From assembly GCA_009877105.1 (NCBI GenBank), contig WXFD01000058.1, positions 62,001 to 126,000 of the forward strand: a stretch of DNA of 64,000 nucleotides, in the 5' to 3' direction. Shown here in pieces: positions 9,196-18,900 of the stretch (positions are counted from its first letter, which is position 1; every line of letters starts with the position of its first letter). Position numbers and translations under genes: made by a program. A model generated the notes under the pieces. It was not told the origin of the DNA, searched no databases, and was given only the letters and a program-made list of their open reading frames with translations. This DNA comes from Bacteroidales bacterium. Its GTDB lineage: Bacteria; Bacteroidota; Bacteroidia; Bacteroidales; VadinHA17.

Positions 9196-10026
9196 TCAGT
9201 CAAGAAAAAGATCAGCCGGCATCTCACGTACAAGTCCCTTATCAGCGGCAATCCTGTAAAGTTCCGTCAGGGCTCTCCTCCCGGTCTGTCCGAGATAAAC
9301 TGAATATTCATTCACATACAGCTTTATATGGTTCCGCACAACATCTCCATCCATTTCCTTTGCATTCTCCGATACAAAATCATGTGAGGACGAGGGGTTT
9401 TCCAATGCGAATTCGATGCTTCGCCTGATTACCCTGTTCACAGTCAAAGCCTGTTTTATGTTTATTCTTCTGTTTATCACTATATTACCAAGAGGTATGG
9501 GAAGTCCGGTAAGGTTCTCCCAATATTCTCCCAGATCTGCGATCTTTACCAGTCCGCTTTTCTGGTAAGTAAATCTTGATTCATGAATGATCACCCCGGC
9601 ATCGGCCTCCTTCCTTAACAGGGCCTCTGCAATATCGGAAAAAAGATATTCCTTCCTGTTGACTGCACCGGGCCTCGCGATACTCAGAAGGAGATTCGCA
9701 GTTGTAAACCTGCCCGGGATTGCGATCAGGAGATCATCAATCTCATCCAGTTTAAGATGATCCCTGGCTATAAGCAGAGGGCCGTTCCCGAATCCAAGGG
9801 CGCTTCCCGAATCCAGTATCCGATAGTTATCAGCAAGATACGCAAAGGCATGCGAGCTTACTTTGGAAACATCGGTTACTGCTTTGAAGGCCCTGTTGTT
9901 CAATTCCTCAATATCCGCCAGAATATAATCAAATTCAAGTCCCTCAGTATCAATCTTATGATGGACCATAGCATCAAACATGAACGTATCATTGGGGCAT
10001 GGAGAAAATCCGATTTTCAGTTTCAT
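9196..10026 (-). CDS. mqnD: 1,4-dihydroxy-6-naphthoate synthase (futalosine menaquinone pathway)
   Basis: A 276 aa periplasmic-binding-protein-fold enzyme that converts cyclic dehypoxanthinyl futalosine to 1,4-dihydroxy-6-naphthoate. The opening KIGFSPCPNDTFMFDAM is the family signature. It is followed by DVSKVSSHAFAYL (substrate loop), SGSALGFGNGPLL, the conserved AGVIIHESRFTY with the catalytic His, and LTGLPIPLGNIVINRRI. Its start lies inside the 3' end of mqnB (38 nt overlap), so translation is probably coupled. Together with MqnB and the UbiD-type decarboxylase at the right edge it indicates menaquinone made by the futalosine route. Confidence 0.95.
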   Translation of the reverse strand: MKLKIGFSPCPNDTFMFDAMVHHKIDTEGLEFDYILADIEELNNRAFKAVTDVSKVSSHAFAYLADNYRILDSGSALGFGNGPLLIARDHLKLDEIDDLLIAIPGRFTTANLLLSIARPGAVNRKEYLFSDIAEALLRKEADAGVIIHESRFTYQKSGLVKIADLGEYWENLTGLPIPLGNIVINRRINIKQALTVNRVIRRSIEFALENPSSSHDFVSENAKEMDGDVVRNHIKLYVNEYSVYLGQTGRRALTELYRIAADKGLVREMPADLFLD

Positions 10027-10708
10027 CTTTTTCTATTTTGAGAATAAATTGCTGAAGTTCAGTGGCCAGGTTGTCTAGCGCAAGCCGGATGTTCCAACGG
10101 CTTTTGTCTCTTGGTTCAACCATGTTGGAAACTGACCGGAATGCCATGAACGGCACATCCGCACTCCGGCATGCATAAAAAAAGGCTGCTCCCTCCATTG
10201 TTTCAATATCCGGATCATATTTTTCCACAAGTCTCTGTCTCGTCTCAGTAGAGCCGGTTGCCGTGCTGACACTAATGGCATTAACTGTCCTTAACCGCCG
10301 TGCGGACATATCAATAAAACTGTTGCCGGCAATAAGCCTGCCCCCCGAAAACGGCGGCCCGTCAGGATCTTCCAGCCCTGCTTCGGCCAGGGTAAGGAAT
10401 CCTGTACCGGTCTCAACGCCGAAATCAGCAAAACAATCGGAAACCGGCAGCACCACCTGCCCCAGGTATATGTCGTCCCGGAAACTTCCTGCAATACCCG
10501 AATTAATCACAAGGTCAGGCCTGCGGTTGTGGAATAGCCAACGGCTGATCGCCCATACTGTTGCAGCACATCCTACTCCTGTGACAAGAAGATCAAAAAT
10601 GCAGTTTCCCAATAAAAATCGTTCCCCCGATTCATTTTTCACCGCAATCTTCCTGAGTACTTCAGCTTCAGCCATGGTTGCTGTTACAAATAAAATATTG
10701 ATGTACAT
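9989..10708 (-). CDS. mqnB: Futalosine hydrolase
   Basis: A 239 aa nucleoside-phosphorylase-fold hydrolase that releases hypoxanthine from futalosine. Visible: ILFVTATMAEAEVL at the start, LLVTGVGCAAT, DLVINSGIAGSF (base and ribose pocket, NxGxAG), the TATGSTETRQRL segment, and DIETMEGAAFFYACR (ME-A ribose-binding motif of MTA/SAH nucleosidases). The adjacent mqnD supports futalosine rather than MTA/SAH as substrate. A -7 box (10746-10753) lies 38 nt upstream of the start. Confidence 0.93.
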   Translation of the reverse strand: MYINILFVTATMAEAEVLRKIAVKNESGERFLLGNCIFDLLVTGVGCAATVWAISRWLFHNRRPDLVINSGIAGSFRDDIYLGQVVLPVSDCFADFGVETGTGFLTLAEAGLEDPDGPPFSGGRLIAGNSFIDMSARRLRTVNAISVSTATGSTETRQRLVEKYDPDIETMEGAAFFYACRSADVPFMAFRSVSNMVEPRDKSRWNIRLALDNLATELQQFILKIEKDETENRIFSMPQ

Positions 10709-10745
10709 CGCATTGAACTCATTTAAACACTAAATATATCGCATT

Positions 10746-10753
10746 CAAATTTA
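10746..10753 (-). promoter_or_regulatory. -7 box for mqnB-mqnD
   Basis: TAAATTTG on the minus strand is an exact TAnnTTTG match placed 38 nt before the mqnB ATG. No convincing -33 box is visible. Confidence 0.4.
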
Positions 10754-10801
10754 AAAGTTCAACTTATTTGGTTATTATTGCATGTTAATTTTCAAGCCCG
10801 G

Positions 10802-11215
10802 ATGATATATATAACACGCAGGGAACGATTCTGTGCCGCACACAGGATGTTCAGGGAAGAATGGTCGGATGAGGAGAACATGAAAGTTTTCGGAAAGTGC
10901 TCAAATTCCAACTGGCACGGGCATAACTACGTCCTATATGTAACCGTTAAAGGGGAACCTTCAGAGAAACTTGGCTTTTTCATCAATATCAACACCCTGA
11001 AAAGAATAATCCGTGAAAAGATAGTTGAGAAGGTAGATCATAAAAACCTCAATATTGAAGTCGGATTCATGAAGGGCAAGATTGCCACCACTGAAAACCT
11101 GGCCATCGCTATATGGAATGAGCTTAAACCGGAAATTGAAAAGGAAGGAGCAATACTACATTGCATAAAAATCTGTGAGACCGAAAACAACTCAATTGAA
11201 TACTATGGTGAATAA
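10802..11215 (+). CDS. 6-pyruvoyl-tetrahydropterin synthase-type (PTPS/QueD family)
   Basis: A 137 aa T-fold enzyme acting on 7,8-dihydroneopterin triphosphate. Zinc histidines are in FCAAHRM and in WHGHNY; the catalytic Cys sits in [13 protein letters not shown] with five residues before HGH, the spacing of animal PTPS, whereas E. coli QueD has three. Further animal-like blocks are [33 protein letters not shown] and [13 protein letters not shown] chose the ATG at 10802 ([10 protein letters not shown]); a longer reading would need TTG at 10778. It overlaps folE by 11 nt, so the pair makes consecutive pterin steps. The product could be a biopterin-type cofactor or the queuosine precursor. Confidence 0.88.
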   Translation: MIYITRRERFCAAHRMFREEWSDEENMKVFGKCSNSNWHGHNYVLYVTVKGEPSEKLGFFININTLKRIIREKIVEKVDHKNLNIEVGFMKGKIATTENLAIAIWNELKPEIEKEGAILHCIKICETENNSIEYYGE

Positions 11216-11852
11216 GATTGAATCAGTGAATAACGGAAACGGCCTTAATACCAATGGCTACAACAAGATTGAAACATGGAATGCAGAAAATATACAGGAA
11301 TTATCCGAAATTTATTACAGGGTTTTAGGACTTATTGGCGAGGATCCTGACCGCGAAGGACTCAGGGGAACTCCGGTACGGGTTGCAAAGGCACTGAATT
11401 TCCTGATGATGGGATACAATCAGAATCCCTGCGAAATAATCAATTCTGCCAAGTTCAGGGAAGACTACCGCCAGATGGTCATTGTAAAGGATATTGATCT
11501 GTACTCAATGTGTGAGCACCACATGCTGCCATTTTTCGGGAAAGCCCATGTTGCCTATATTCCCAATGGATACATAACAGGCCTCAGCAAGATAGCAAGA
11601 GTGGTTGAAGCCTTCAGCCGGAGGCTGCAGGTACAGGAGCGGCTCACCACCCAGATCAGGGATTGCCTCCAGGACTGCCTCAACCCAATGGGAGTGGCAG
11701 TAGTGATTGAAGCACAACATATGTGCATGCAAATCAGGGGTGTTCAAAAACAGAATTCAGTGACGACCACATCGGCATTTACAGGAATTTTCCTTGATAA
11801 CCTTAACACCAGGGAGGAATTCGTCCATCTCATAGGTTCATGTTATCATTAA
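11205..11852 (+). CDS. folE: GTP cyclohydrolase I
   Basis: FolE converts GTP to 7,8-dihydroneopterin triphosphate, the first step to folate, queuosine and biopterin. The ATG at 11205 ([10 protein letters not shown]) is inside the end of the PTPS gene and gives 215 aa. Signatures: [39 protein letters not shown] (zinc Cys and catalytic His), [23 protein letters not shown], and the second zinc Cys with the adjacent substrate residues in [12 protein letters not shown]. The length is typical after a variable N-terminal helix. It feeds the PTPS encoded just upstream. Confidence 0.96.
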   Translation: MVNKIESVNNGNGLNTNGYNKIETWNAENIQELSEIYYRVLGLIGEDPDREGLRGTPVRVAKALNFLMMGYNQNPCEIINSAKFREDYRQMVIVKDIDLYSMCEHHMLPFFGKAHVAYIPNGYITGLSKIARVVEAFSRRLQVQERLTTQIRDCLQDCLNPMGVAVVIEAQHMCMQIRGVQKQNSVTTTSAFTGIFLDNLNTREEFVHLIGSCYH

Positions 11853-11934
11853 CATTTTACGGTTTCCCTGACACCTGTCTGAATTGTTCATTAATTATCT
11901 TAATCACCTGGTTCTGCTGCAATAATATTACTGT

Positions 11935-12816
11935 ATGAAAGCATATGTTTTTCCGGGCCAGGGGGCCCAGTATCCGGGAATGGCTAAAAATCTATACGAA
12001 GAATCATCTCACGCACGTGCTCTTTTTGAAAAAGCCAATTCAATCCTTGGATTCAAAATAACTGATATCATGTTCAATGGTACGGATGAGGACCTTAAAC
12101 AGACAAAGGTGACCCAGCCTGCCATTTTCCTCCATTCCGTCATCCTGGCTTTGATTAGCGGCGATTCCTTCAGACCCGGAATGGTTGCAGGTCATTCACT
12201 GGGGGAGTTTTCTGCACTTGTTGCAAACAAGACACTCTCGTTCGAAGACGGCCTTTTGCTGGTTTCAGGCAGGGCAGCAGCAATGCAGAAAGCCTGTGAA
12301 TTGACACCGTCGACAATGGCAGCTGTTATCGGACTCGATGATGCAGTTGTCGAGGAGGTTTGCAGCCAGGCTGGTGAAGAAGTAGTTCCCGCCAATTATA
12401 ACAGCCCGGGACAGATAGTGATCTCAGGTTCAAATGAAGGCATTGACAAGGCAATCGAACTGCTCAGGGAAAGAGGAGCAAAAAGGGTATTGAAACTGGC
12501 AGTTGGAGGCGCATTTCATTCCCCGTTCATGGAGCCAGCCCGCCTGGAACTTGAAGAAACCATAAGGAAAACAAGATTCACACAACCTGTCTGCCCGGTT
12601 TATCAGAACGTAACGGCAAATCCTTCAACTGATCCGGAGGAAATAAAGACAAACCTCGTATTACAGCTCACCTCACCTGTAAAATGGACTCAATGTATCA
12701 ATAATATGATAGCCGGCGGGGCAACTTCATTTACCGAAGTCGGACCTGGAAACGTTCTTCAGGGGCTAATAAAAAAGATCAGCAGGGATACGGTGACCGA
12801 CAGCATCATTCTGTAG
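11935..12816 (+). CDS. fabD: Malonyl-CoA:ACP transacylase
   Basis: FabD loads malonyl units onto acyl carrier protein for fatty acid synthesis. The protein (293 aa) shows FPGQGAQYPGMAKNLY (oxyanion Gln), VTQPAIFLHS, the nucleophile serine in AGHSLGEFSALV, GRAAAMQKA with the arginine that binds malonate, PANYNSPGQIVISG, and the catalytic His in GGAFHSPFMEPA. The closing EVGPGNVLQGLIKKI is standard. It stands 82 nt after folE, possibly in the same transcript; no other fab gene is next to it. Confidence 0.96.
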   Translation: MKAYVFPGQGAQYPGMAKNLYEESSHARALFEKANSILGFKITDIMFNGTDEDLKQTKVTQPAIFLHSVILALISGDSFRPGMVAGHSLGEFSALVANKTLSFEDGLLLVSGRAAAMQKACELTPSTMAAVIGLDDAVVEEVCSQAGEEVVPANYNSPGQIVISGSNEGIDKAIELLRERGAKRVLKLAVGGAFHSPFMEPARLELEETIRKTRFTQPVCPVYQNVTANPSTDPEEIKTNLVLQLTSPVKWTQCINNMIAGGATSFTEVGPGNVLQGLIKKISRDTVTDSIIL

Positions 12817-12926
12817 CCTTTGGAAATTGCACAGGAAAACAATTGATCCGGATACATTTAATCCCGAAATTTCCTTTCCGGCAGGGATCTGATCTTGTCA
12901 CATACCTGCGCCGGATACCAATCTGT

Positions 12927-15899
12927 TCATGAAGGCTTCATTATCAATCCGTTGTGACTCCGACCGTCAATCATTATTTCCAATGGTCTGTCAAATCTCA
13001 CATGCCTGATAAATTCATCCTCATATTCCGCCTGCAAACTGTTCAGGAATGCCACATCATAGTAACCTTCCCCGATGTAAGGATTTACCGAAAAATATCC
13101 GACCCTGAAGGAAGTGAGGTTCTGAAAAAAGTGGGTCCCCTGGCTTGGGTCGATCCTGTAGTTTTTCAAGCCTGATTCAACTATTACTCTGGCTGCGGAG
13201 ATCTGCGGCCACCTTACCGGTATACCCAGCCAGGGATCTGACGAACCCCAGCGTCCGGGACCAATCAGCACATAGCCTTCACCCTTATTTATAAATATAT
13301 TATTGAATCGTTCAATTTCGCCTGCAAGATCCCTGTTCTTCGATGGATTGAACGATTCTGGCCTTACGTAGACAATGTCGCGGATCCCCTTGAACAAGCC
13401 GTTGCCAAGCGCCGCTTCGGAAAGCAGAATCGTTTTTTCAGGCTGAATACTTTCAATATTTATTTTTAAAGGCTCATCTGAATTGACGATGGGCCGGATT
13501 TGAAGGAAATTCAGGATTTTAGGCGTTCCGGACGGTGTTTCAAGATTTGCGGCAAATTCAATCTCTATCGGGCTGTTCATCTCATTCTGCCCGATCTCAA
13601 GTAGTGTACTCAATATTTCAGCAAGAGGAAAGATCTTGTGCTGCAATACATTGGCAAAAGTAATTATCTGCCGGCCGGAAGCGTTGTATCCATCCCTGAG
13701 CATGTTGTTGTTACGATCCCAGGTTGAGGCCGCATATTTCATTGCTCCTGCATTATTTGCATCATTTATGCTGATTGTGAGGATATTCATTCCATCGTCA
13801 GTTGAAGGCACAAAGCTCTCTATCCTGAGATCGAGCGCCCTGAACTCTTTTTGGGTATCCCTTAAAGCTGTGTCAACTGATGAAAGCTGAAGTATTTTGC
13901 CGGGATGTTTTGGTGAGAACCTCAGGGCAAGCCCCCCTTCAACAATGAGCCTGCCAAGCCCGAACGCAATTTTTGCAATTCCGTCCTCCGCCTTTTCCGA
14001 TCCAATCGGATAGTAATTGATTGACTGTGCAACTCCTGAAAGCGTGGGATAAAATAAATCCCCGTGCTTGTTTCCGCACACTTCCTGGAGAATTATCCCC
14101 ATTTTCTCTTCATCAATAACATTTGCAGTTGCAGCCATATAGGCTTTGCTTCCCTTAAAATACACCGACGCATAAACTTCCTTAATTGCATTTGAAATCA
14201 TCTGTACCATTACCTGGTCATTGGGGTGCCGCGGGACCATATAGGTTGAATATATTCCTGCAAAAGGCTGATATCGTGAATCTTCAAGCCTGCTCGACGA
14301 TCTTACCGCCATCGGAACGTTCTTTGAGACTTCCAGAAACGCCAGGAAATCGTGATAAACCCGGCCCGGTAACTCGGCGCTCACGAACCTGTTCAGGATT
14401 TCTTCATCCGGCAGATCTGATAGGGCAACAGGATAAAGATTATTGTGATCCATGAATTCATCAAAGATGTCAGTACTGAGGACCACAGTCCTGGGAATGG
14501 TTATGTGTACGTCTGGGAACTTGTTGTAAAGCTTGTTGTTCCTGATAATCCTGTTTATAAATGCTAGTCCCCTTGCTTTGCCCCCGATTGAAGCATCACC
14601 GATCCTGGAAAAAAACTGGTATTCATCGTAACTGGTCTTGTCAAATTTAGCTATTATCCCTCTACCCCTTCCCACCCTGAAGCTTGAGATGGCGACATAA
14701 AGAAACTTTCTCATCTCATCAGTTGTTTCAAAATCACCGGTATTGATATATTTGAACATCTGTGCAATGGGAAACAGGGCCCTGGCATTGAGCCATTTGG
14801 AAAAATGGTTCCGGGTTGCGTGAAAAATCAGGCTTTTGTCGGGTATCGTAAGCAATTTCTGCTGAAGGCTGTGCAGATCGGAAGCGATTGCAATAGGCTC
14901 CATGGTCTCCGGGTTCCTGAATACAAACGGTCCGAAAGCCAGATTCTGGATGAAAAAATTCCTGAGCTCCATCGAAAGTGACTTGGAGCTCTTGTTTATG
15001 TAACCGGCGCCGAGTTCCTCTGCAATCGTTTTATGTACCATACTCGACGACTGGAGCAGAAAAGGCACCTGGTCGTTATCCGCTTTCACTATTTTACACA
15101 ATTCGACCCCGGCATTTTCATCAATCATACCGTCGCGCTTGTAGCTTATATCAGAAATAATACCCAGTACATTGTGCTGGTATTTTTTATACAATGCCAG
15201 GGCATCATTAAAATTACTGGCAAACAGGATTTTTGGCCTCCCCCTCATTTTAAGCATTCTCTGATGCTCATTAAGAGCCTCCTTCTGGAAATCGCGCGAC
15301 TGCTGAAGCACCATCCTGTAAAGATTGGGCAGAAAAAAGGAAATATAGCGGATTGAATTTTCCACGAGAATTATAGCCTGGACACCTATATTTTCAATGT
15401 CGAATTCCGCATTCATTTTGTCTTCCAGAAGCTTGATGATTGCCAGGATCAGCGAAGAATCGCCCAGCCAGCAAAATACATAGTCAATGGCACTCAGATC
15501 TTCTCCTTCAAGTCGCAGGGATACTTCCCTCGAAAAATAAGTCAGAACGACTATCGGAATATTGGCATATCTCTTCTTCACTTCCCTGGCCATGGCAAAA
15601 ACATCCATGCCCCTCAGCGACAACATCGATATAACCAGGTCGATCTTGTTCGTTTCAAGGATCCTGAAAGCATCCTCGGGATTGTCTGTCTGTACAAATG
15701 AAGGCGGATATTTAAGATTCAGCGACAGATATTCGTTGAAAACCCTCTCGTCAATCCTGCCATCCTCTTCAAGCATATAATTGTCATAGTTGCTGCAGAT
15801 TATCAGGACCCTGTGTATCCGTCTCTGCATGAGAAGATCAAATGAAGTATGCGTAAATTCAAATCTCTGAAGATCTTGAATTCCCTCTATTTTGTCCAT
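12927..15899 (-). CDS. Receiver-PEP/pyruvate-binding (PPDK_N-like) multidomain protein, shorter paralogue
   Basis: A 990 aa cytoplasmic protein, not characterised to my knowledge. Domains in order: a receiver-like domain at about 28-160 whose phosphoacceptor position is Ser/Met (VISMLSLRG), so inactive; a second receiver at about 174-320 with E180-N181, Asp250 (IISDIS) and Lys303 (INKSS), carrying a long insert after its first helix; a conserved HATRNHFSKWLNAR segment (about 360); then an ATP-grasp PEP-synthase-like domain with SIGGKARGL (437-444), MAVRSSSRLED (530-540), an EIEFA strand and LQIRPI (799-804). The phosphohistidine swivel and PEP/pyruvate barrel of true dikinases are absent. In their place is a C-terminal domain with GPGRWGS (880-886) and GTHFFQN. 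It lies 12 nt downstream of its longer paralogue. A role as nucleotide-binding signalling or regulatory protein is inferred only. Confidence 0.75.
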   Translation of the reverse strand: MDKIEGIQDLQRFEFTHTSFDLLMQRRIHRVLIICSNYDNYMLEEDGRIDERVFNEYLSLNLKYPPSFVQTDNPEDAFRILETNKIDLVISMLSLRGMDVFAMAREVKKRYANIPIVVLTYFSREVSLRLEGEDLSAIDYVFCWLGDSSLILAIIKLLEDKMNAEFDIENIGVQAIILVENSIRYISFFLPNLYRMVLQQSRDFQKEALNEHQRMLKMRGRPKILFASNFNDALALYKKYQHNVLGIISDISYKRDGMIDENAGVELCKIVKADNDQVPFLLQSSSMVHKTIAEELGAGYINKSSKSLSMELRNFFIQNLAFGPFVFRNPETMEPIAIASDLHSLQQKLLTIPDKSLIFHATRNHFSKWLNARALFPIAQMFKYINTGDFETTDEMRKFLYVAISSFRVGRGRGIIAKFDKTSYDEYQFFSRIGDASIGGKARGLAFINRIIRNNKLYNKFPDVHITIPRTVVLSTDIFDEFMDHNNLYPVALSDLPDEEILNRFVSAELPGRVYHDFLAFLEVSKNVPMAVRSSSRLEDSRYQPFAGIYSTYMVPRHPNDQVMVQMISNAIKEVYASVYFKGSKAYMAATANVIDEEKMGIILQEVCGNKHGDLFYPTLSGVAQSINYYPIGSEKAEDGIAKIAFGLGRLIVEGGLALRFSPKHPGKILQLSSVDTALRDTQKEFRALDLRIESFVPSTDDGMNILTISINDANNAGAMKYAASTWDRNNNMLRDGYNASGRQIITFANVLQHKIFPLAEILSTLLEIGQNEMNSPIEIEFAANLETPSGTPKILNFLQIRPIVNSDEPLKINIESIQPEKTILLSEAALGNGLFKGIRDIVYVRPESFNPSKNRDLAGEIERFNNIFINKGEGYVLIGPGRWGSSDPWLGIPVRWPQISAARVIVESGLKNYRIDPSQGTHFFQNLTSFRVGYFSVNPYIGEGYYDVAFLNSLQAEYEDEFIRHVRFDRPLEIMIDGRSHNGLIMKPS

Positions 15900-15911
15900 A
15901 TTCCTGTTGGT

Positions 15912-18900
15912 TTACTGATTAACGGAAATCACTGCCATACCTTTCTTGCCGTCCATCCTTATCAGCAGGGGCTCCCTGAATCTTACATGGCTGAAAAACT
16001 CTCCCTTCCAGATCACCACCTGGCTTCTGAGCCTGTTCCAGTCAATGATATGGCCGTCTGATTCATGATGCAGCGAAAAATATCCAACATTCATTGATAT
16101 TACATTATGAAAAAAATGAGAGCCCAGTGAAGCATCGGTATGAAAATCAGGAAGTGAAAGCTCGACTATGACCCTGGCATTTGATATCTGCGCCCACACA
16201 ACGGGGATCCCAAGAAACCTGTCCCGTGAACCCCATCTGCCGGGGCCGATCAGAACATATTTCCGGTCTTCCCTTACCATCATTTCATTAAGCACTGCAA
16301 TCTCACCGGCCATCTGTACTGTCTTTTTATTATCGAATCTCTCCGGTTCAATATAAATAATATCAGTGATATCGCTGATCATCCCGTTCCCCATGCTTTG
16401 CCTTGTCAGGAGAACAACTTTATTTTCATCAATGCTGTCAGCCGCTATATTGTATCCGGCACCGGTCCCGAGCAGCGGCTTCAGCTGAAGCAGATAGAAT
16501 GAAGCATTTCCTGATCCGTCTTTGTTAAGATCGACTGCAAATTCAATCTCAACCGGTGTCCCGCACGCCTCGGCCACCACATCCAGAACAGTCCTGAGGG
16601 TGGATGCCAGCGGAATGTAATCATATTTCAGGATATCAGCAAAATTGATCACCCTCGGTCCTGATGAATCAAGCCCGGGAGTTATCATATCATTGTCAGG
16701 ATTCAACACCGATGCGGAATGGCTGATGGTTCCATGCCTTTCAGCACTGGAAATTTCAAGCCTCCGCAATCCCGCCTTTTCCCCTTCAAGCAGATTCAGA
16801 TCCTGCTTGGCAAGATCAACGGCATAAAACCAGACCTGTGAATTCTTATAAAGATCCTTCTGAGAGATTATTTCGAGTGACGGATAAGCCGGAGAGAACC
16901 TGTAAGACAGCTCGCCGTCCATAACATACTGACCCAGTCCAACTGCCGCAACGGCAAGACCGTCCCCGGGCTTCATATGGGCAATGGGATAAAAATTGAA
17001 AGACTGGGCCGATCCGCTTATGTGCGGATAAAAAACATCCTCATATTGATTGCCTACAACTTCCTGTATCACAACTGCCATCCTCTCCACTTCCATCTTA
17101 TACCTGACGGCATCAAAGTATGCCCTCGCCTCTTCCGAATAAATGGATGCATATACAAGCTTTATTGCATCTGAAAGCTGGCGAAGCCTTATATCAGGAT
17201 CAGGATTGTTATTGGGAAGAAGATAAGTACCGAAGATCCCTGAAAAGGGCTGACTCATTGAATCTTCAAACAGGCTCGATGATCTGACCGCCAGGGGCCT
17301 GGTAAAATATCCCAGTATGGCACGCAGCTTCTTTTCAAGGGTGTAACTCAGACTGCCTGCAAGAAAAGTTCTCTGAATAGCCATAAAATCCTTCTCTCCC
17401 TTAACAAAATTCCACAGATGATTTCTCTCCATGAAAAGGTCAAATTCATCGGTACGTGCAATAGCCGTTATTGGTGTCCTGATGTTGATCCCCGGAATGA
17501 GTTTTCCAAGCCCGAAACTGTAAATCAGTGAGTTTATGAAAGCCAGACCTCTGCCCTTTCCTCCCAGCGAACCCGTAGACAGGCTTATCACATTCGTTTC
17601 ATCGATCATTGCAGCGGCTTCAAAACTGATAACCCGCCCCTTGTTCATCTCCTGCCTCCGCTTTCTGATAATGCCGATAAGAAACTCCCTCATCTCACGA
17701 AGACTTCCGAAATCTGACACCTTCATGGGATAAATCAGTTTTGCAATCTTTACCTCACCCCTTGCCATAAGCCAAAGGGAGAAATGATTCCTGTGAGCAT
17801 GGTAGGCGAGTGAATCCTCCGGAACCGTTTCAAGAAAAGATTCAAATTCCTTCATCGTCTTTGCAACAGCTATCTGCCGCCCCTGATTATCCCTGTAAAC
17901 AAAGTGTCCAAAGCCCAGATAATGATTGATAAACGATTTCAGATCTTCAAGAAGACCCGGAGAATTCTTGTTAATGAAATTGGATTTCAGGGTAAAAGCA
18001 TACCTCACATTCTCCGGATCTGACGACTGCAGTACAGCAGGCAGGCTCGGAAGCTCTTCCTTGATATACCGTATGAGTTCAAAGCCGGCTTTGTCGTCCA
18101 TGACTCCATTTCGCGGAAACCGTATGTCGGAAATCACACAAAGCAAATTATTCCTGTACCTGGAAAAGATGTTTATTGCGCTTTCCCAGTCCGGGGCAAG
18201 CAGTATTTTCGGACGCGTCCGGAGTTTAAACACTTTATACAGCTCATCAGCCGACACATCCTCGATAAGACTCCGGGTCTGATCCATCACCAGGTTGTAG
18301 AGCATGGGCAGATAACTGGAATAATAATCAGCGGAGTCTTCGACAAGCAGAATAACCCCGGTAAGACCCTTCCGGGTGTCATTTTCAACGTTTACCCTGT
18401 CCTCGAGCAAGGAAACCATTGCAAAAAACACCTTTGAGTCACCTGTCCATACAAAATAGTTGTCGAAAGGAATTCCTGATTCCTTCTGCCTTTCAATATA
18501 CTCCATGTCGGCCGGATTGTTCAGGAGCAGGAAAGTAGGAATATACGGATATTTGTCCCTGATCTTTCTGCAGAGCTCCATAGGGCTCTCCCTGTCCACA
18601 CCAATCATTATAATGATCATATCATAATGCCTGGTCCTCAGCCTGTCGAAAGCTTCCTCCTCGCCCGAAACACCGGTGATCCTGGGAATGGAGGTAAGGC
18701 TCAATTGATGGTACTCACCCAGTATATGGTCTGCAAAACGACCTTCCCCTTCAATAGAATATGCGTCATAAAGGTTTGCAAGCAGCAGAATTTCTTTAAC
18801 CTTGAAAAGCTGAAGATCATGGAAAACATCCCGTTCTGCATTATGCATGTCGAGAAATCTCTGCAGCAGCTTTTTACTTGGTACATGTACCAAATCATCT

